Part shown: piece after piece, positions 61,340 through 64,000 of the stretch
Numbering within the stretch: position 1 is the first letter of the stretch
Layout: every line of letters starts with the position of its first letter
NCBI GenBank assembly: GCA_004017535.1
Contig: SAJS01000005.1
Coordinates: 62,001 to 126,000 of the forward strand
DNA: 64,000 nucleotides
Direction: 5' to 3'
DNA from: Mesorhizobium sp.
GTDB taxonomy: Bacteria; Pseudomonadota; Alphaproteobacteria; Rhizobiales; Rhizobiaceae
Notes under the pieces: model-generated
What the model was told of the DNA's origin: nothing
The model's input: the letters and a program-made list of their open reading frames with translations, nothing else
The model's database searches: none
Program-made: the position numbers and the translations under genes

Positions 61340-62434
61340 TCACTTCGAACGAGAGCGAGACGGCTTACCGCGTGCCGTCGTGGCCGTAGTCGCCCTGCTC
61401 GGCCAGTGCCAGCCGTCGCCCTCGCCATGCGGGGGTTGCGGCCGCGCCACATAGGCGAGCGCGCCGTTGGCCTCGAGATAGACGCGTGACAGCATCTCGG
61501 CCAGCACGCCAGACGTCACCGCCTGCAGCCCCGCGATCACCAGGAAGAAGCCGGTGATCAGCATCGGCCTGGTGCCGATGTCCTGCCCCCAGAAAACCTT
61601 GATCGCGAGGAGATAGGCCAGGATCAGCGAGCCGGCCACGCCGAGCACGATGCCGATGCCGCCGAAGAAATGGCCGGGCCGCGTGCGATAGCGCAGGAAG
61701 AAGAACATGAAGACGAGGTCCAGCACCACACGGAAGGTACGAGAGATACCGTATTTCGATTGGCCGTGGATGCGGGCGTGATGGGTCACCACTTCCTCGG
61801 CTATGCGTCGCGGCGTCGTCACCGTCGCGAGCCACGCCGGGATGAAGCGGTGCATCTCGCCATAGAGCCGCACGCTGCGGATGACGCTGCCGCGGAATAC
61901 TTTCAGGCTGCAGCCATAGTCCTTGAGCTTAACGCCGGTGACCCGCGCGATCAGCCTGTTGGCGATGCGGGAGGGCAGGCGGCGCAACCAGAACCCTTCC
62001 TTGCGGTCCTTGCGCCAGCCGGCGACGAGGTCGAGATCCTCGGTCAGCAGGCGATAGACCATGCGCGGAATGTCGAAGGGGTCGTTCTGCAGGTCGCCGT
62101 CGAGCGTCGCGATGACGTCGCCGCGCGCGGCGTCGAGGCCCGCCTGCATGGCGGCGGTCTGCTTGTAGTTGCGCACCAGCTCCACGCCATGCACATGCGG
62201 CCCGTATTGCGCCGCCAGCCGGCGGATCTCCGCGGGCGTGGCATCGGTGCTGCCATCGTCGACCAGCACCACCTCCCACGGCTGGCTGTAATTCTCCATC
62301 GCCTGATGGATCCGCACAAGCAGCGGCTCGACATTGTCGGCCTCGTTATACATCGGGATGACGATGGAGAGCTTGTGCTCGGGCATGACGGCGCCCTCGG
62401 GCAATCCCGATGCGGGGATGGGAAGCACGTTCAT
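61340..62434 (-). CDS. GT2 polyprenyl-phosphate sugar transferase (DPMS/ArnC-like)
   Basis: A 364-residue GT2 enzyme that loads a sugar onto a polyprenyl phosphate. Nucleotide-sugar motifs: IPMYNEADN, VLVDDGSTD, DGDLQNDP (DxD-type), and DYGCSLKVFR. Two C-terminal helices (FGGIGIVLGVAGSLILAYLL, LITGFFLVIAGLQAV) anchor it. ATG 62434 has AAGGAA at 9 nt; ATG 62443, which overlaps the upstream stop as ATGA, is an alternative. A basic, low-complexity tail follows. Probably co-transcribed with the UPF0104 gene. Confidence 0.88.
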   Translation of the reverse strand: MNVLPIPASGLPEGAVMPEHKLSIVIPMYNEADNVEPLLVRIHQAMENYSQPWEVVLVDDGSTDATPAEIRRLAAQYGPHVHGVELVRNYKQTAAMQAGLDAARGDVIATLDGDLQNDPFDIPRMVYRLLTEDLDLVAGWRKDRKEGFWLRRLPSRIANRLIARVTGVKLKDYGCSLKVFRGSVIRSVRLYGEMHRFIPAWLATVTTPRRIAEEVVTHHARIHGQSKYGISRTFRVVLDLVFMFFFLRYRTRPGHFFGGIGIVLGVAGSLILAYLLAIKVFWGQDIGTRPMLITGFFLVIAGLQAVTSGVLAEMLSRVYLEANGALAYVARPQPPHGEGDGWHWPSRATTATTARGKPSRSRSK

Positions 62435-62439
62435 CGCGG

Positions 62440-63411
62440 TCATTTCCTTGCCGGTCCCGCCGCCGGGGTTTCCGGCAGCGTCGATTTCGAGGGGAACAGC
62501 CAGGCGATCGCACCCGTTGCGACCGCCGAGCACAGGATGAAGAGATGCAGCGCCAGCGCCGCCTGCAGGCCGTCCTTCATGGCGATGCCGGAATAGAGCA
62601 GCGCCGCGGCGGCGCCCGCCTCATAGGTGCCGAAGCCGGCGACGCCCTGCACCGGCAGGATGGCGGCTGCCTCAGCGCCGACGGCGCCGGGAAAGGCGGT
62701 CTGGAACGAGGTGTTGAGCAGCATTGCGAGCAGCCAGCCCTGCACGCCGAGCTTCAGCGCCCAGTTGGCGATCGTCCACCACCAGCCATAGCGCGAGCGC
62801 CCCGTGGCCTCGGTGAAGATGTCGCGCAATTTGCCGAGCTTTGAGACGATCCTGCCGCCCGCCGCCCAGTTGTGCGGCGCGCGTGCCCAGCGCGGCAGGT
62901 ACCATGCGGCGGCGATCAGCGCCGCGATGCCGGCGGCCCTCAGCGCCGGATGCAGGCCCGGCCAGACCAGGCAGGCCAGCACGCCGACGACGAAAGCATC
63001 CTGCAGCCTGAACCAGAGAAGAGAGGCGCTGGCGCGCACGATCGAGACGCCGAACACTTGACGCAACAGGATCGGAAAGGCCGTCTCGCCGCCGCGGAAG
63101 GGCACGACGTTGATCATGGCATTGTGGATCAGGATGACGCGTAGCGTTGCGCCGAAGCGGCCGTTCACATCGTCGCGGAACTCGTCGCAGACGCGCAGCG
63201 CCCTGAGCACATAAGTGACGAACAGCGCTGCCGCTACCGCCACGAAGGCGCCGGGCGTGATGGAGGCGAAGGCATCGCCAACCATCTTCCAGCGCTGGTC
63301 GCTGGCAAGCCATGCCAGCAGCGCCAGGGTGACGATTATCGAGAATGCTCTTTTCAACCAGTACTCCGCCGGCTTCAATCGCCGCGTCAGCGGCCGCGCC
63401 GCAATGTTCAT
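62440..63411 (-). CDS. UPF0104/lysylphosphatidylglycerol-synthase-TM-like membrane protein
   Basis: A 323-residue protein with about eight hydrophobic helices, related to the membrane half of MprF and to AglD/UPF0104 proteins. PFRGGETAFPILLRQVFG and GVAGFGTYEAGAAAALLYSG are the family's conserved blocks. These proteins are thought to move or attach lipid-linked sugars or phospholipids; exact role unknown. It precedes the GT2 gene and follows the next gene by 91 nt, fitting a three-gene glycan-transfer unit. Confidence 0.85.
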   Translation of the reverse strand: MNIAARPLTRRLKPAEYWLKRAFSIIVTLALLAWLASDQRWKMVGDAFASITPGAFVAVAAALFVTYVLRALRVCDEFRDDVNGRFGATLRVILIHNAMINVVPFRGGETAFPILLRQVFGVSIVRASASLLWFRLQDAFVVGVLACLVWPGLHPALRAAGIAALIAAAWYLPRWARAPHNWAAGGRIVSKLGKLRDIFTEATGRSRYGWWWTIANWALKLGVQGWLLAMLLNTSFQTAFPGAVGAEAAAILPVQGVAGFGTYEAGAAAALLYSGIAMKDGLQAALALHLFILCSAVATGAIAWLFPSKSTLPETPAAGPARK

Positions 63412-63502
63412 CGCTACGCGGCCGTCCGCCGGCCGCCTGGCCGGCCGATTGCCGCCTAATGGCCAACCGCGTCCAGTCCATGGCCCCGCCTCAACGGCTC
63501 CC

Positions 63503-64000
63503 TCACGGGCGGGTGATCCTATAGACCAGCAGCGTATCCGAATCCACAAGCTTGGTTGCAGTCTTGTCGAGGTGGTCGATCACCCCGTCATGATGTTCGA
63601 TGAACCGCCGGTCCTCATTGTCGGCAGCCTCCTTGGCGGTGCCGAAATAGTCCGCGCCCTGCGCGCGCAAGTCCTCGAGCTGCGCGATCGCGGTCGCGTC
63701 GTCCTCGACGAATTTCGACCACTCGACATCGCCGCCGCCGGGCGGGAACACCCAACCGCGCACCCGGCTGTAGTAGATTGCGACGGGGTCGCCGACTTCC
63801 GGTGCGATGGCGACGACAAGCTCGCCAGGCTTGACCATGTGCGCCAGCTCCTCGCCGAGCCGCTTGCCGTTCATGGCGATGGGCGCCTTCATCGTTCTGA
63901 GCAGGGGAAAGGTGGAAAGCGCCAGGGCCAGCACCGCGATGAAGACCGAGCGCATGATGACGGCCGGGGTGAGCGCCGTTCGGGCGCCGAGCGTCGCCAG
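63503..64000 (-). CDS. C-terminal end of a multi-spanning membrane protein (ArnT/GT39-like, partial)
   Basis: The frame is open from the right edge to the stop at 63503, so only the last 165 residues are seen. A final membrane helix (FIAVLALALSTFPLL) is followed by a soluble periplasmic domain (GELVVAIAPEVGDPVAIYYSR, VRGWVFPPGGG, SDTLLVYRITRP). This layout is that of GT39/ArnT-type glycosyltransferases, which use polyprenyl-phosphate sugars, and its neighbours fit that. The catalytic N-terminus lies outside the window, so the call is tentative. Confidence 0.5.
   Translation of the reverse strand: MATLGARTALTPAVIMRSVFIAVLALALSTFPLLRTMKAPIAMNGKRLGEELAHMVKPGELVVAIAPEVGDPVAIYYSRVRGWVFPPGGGDVEWSKFVEDDATAIAQLEDLRAQGADYFGTAKEAADNEDRRFIEHHDGVIDHLDKTATKLVDSDTLLVYRITRP

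Noticed and set aside
1..64000. CRISPR arrays, tRNA/rRNA genes, prophage or insertion sequences
   Set aside because: No regularly spaced direct repeats, tRNA-like cloverleaf with a TTCGA-type T-loop, rRNA stretch, integrase or transposase was found by reading both strands.

Overview
This 64 kb window is GC-rich chromosomal DNA from an alphaproteobacterium of the Rhizobiales, most likely Mesorhizobium or a close relative. The evidence is gene content and order: psd-pssA; lptF-lptG-lptD-surA-pdxA-rsmA; rpsF-rpsR-rplI near dnaB-radA-cvpA-purF; and fabD-fabG-acpP-fabF-mltG-yicC-gmk. It also has the palindromic intergenic repeats common in rhizobia (CTTCTCCCC/GGGGAGAAG and ATCTCCCCC/GGGGGAGAT families) and RIME-like mosaics. 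The genus is an inference. I see no tRNA, rRNA, CRISPR array, insertion sequence, phage or symbiosis genes.

Layout. 0-2 kb: an ATM1-type ABC half-transporter cut by the left edge, then an inverted repeat pair. 2-7.2 kb: a small monooxygenase-like protein, an SMP-30 lactonase-like protein, psd and pssA (phosphatidylethanolamine synthesis), and a fused acyltransferase/acyl-ACP synthetase (Aas-like). 7.3-8.4 kb: an Xre/RES toxin-antitoxin pair with a visible dyad operator. 8.4-15.7 kb: accessory metabolism (tautomerase with divergent LysR regulator, two EamA transporters, an S10 peptidase, an OsmC protein, a small unknown, an SDR). 15.8-26.2 kb, minus strand: purF, cvpA, radA, dnaB, an Rsm22-like protein, ynfA, cfa and rplI-rpsR-rpsF. 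26.5-28.4 kb: an LtaS/OpgB-like membrane phosphotransferase. 28.7-35.3 kb, plus strand: the type II fatty acid synthesis genes, mltG, yicC and gmk. 35.5-43.8 kb, minus strand: a DUF1330 protein, then rsmA, pdxA, surA-like, lptD, lptG and lptF, i.e. outer-membrane biogenesis. 44.2-48.0 kb: pepA-holC and a LysR/hydrolase divergent pair. 48.1-48.6 kb: an orphan protein of T6SS-immunity (Tdi1) type.

48.8-56.3 kb is the most unusual region. Six tightly coupled plus-strand genes encode a ketoacyl synthase III-like enzyme, an extended SDR, a metallo-beta-lactamase-fold hydrolase, an F390-synthetase/PaaK-like adenylating enzyme, a GNAT/FemAB-like protein of unknown role, and a Rieske oxygenase. A convergent ATP-grasp ligase faces them. 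The enzyme set looks like a small acyl-derived natural-product pathway; I do not recognise a characterised counterpart.

56.4-64 kb: a DUF995 protein, then a divergent GH26-like secreted hydrolase and processive GT2 synthase. Their shared AT-rich promoter carries a perfect TTAA-N7-TTAA box and several GGTTAACC motifs, which suggests CtrA-type control of a surface glycan. A small lipoprotein follows. Last is a minus-strand run encoding a polyprenyl-phosphate-type GT2, a UPF0104 membrane protein and the C-terminal end of a multi-spanning protein that leaves the right edge; these look like a lipid-linked sugar transfer system.

Many reading frames open on both strands because of the high GC content. 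Starts were chosen from Shine-Dalgarno spacing, stop/start overlaps and family lengths.
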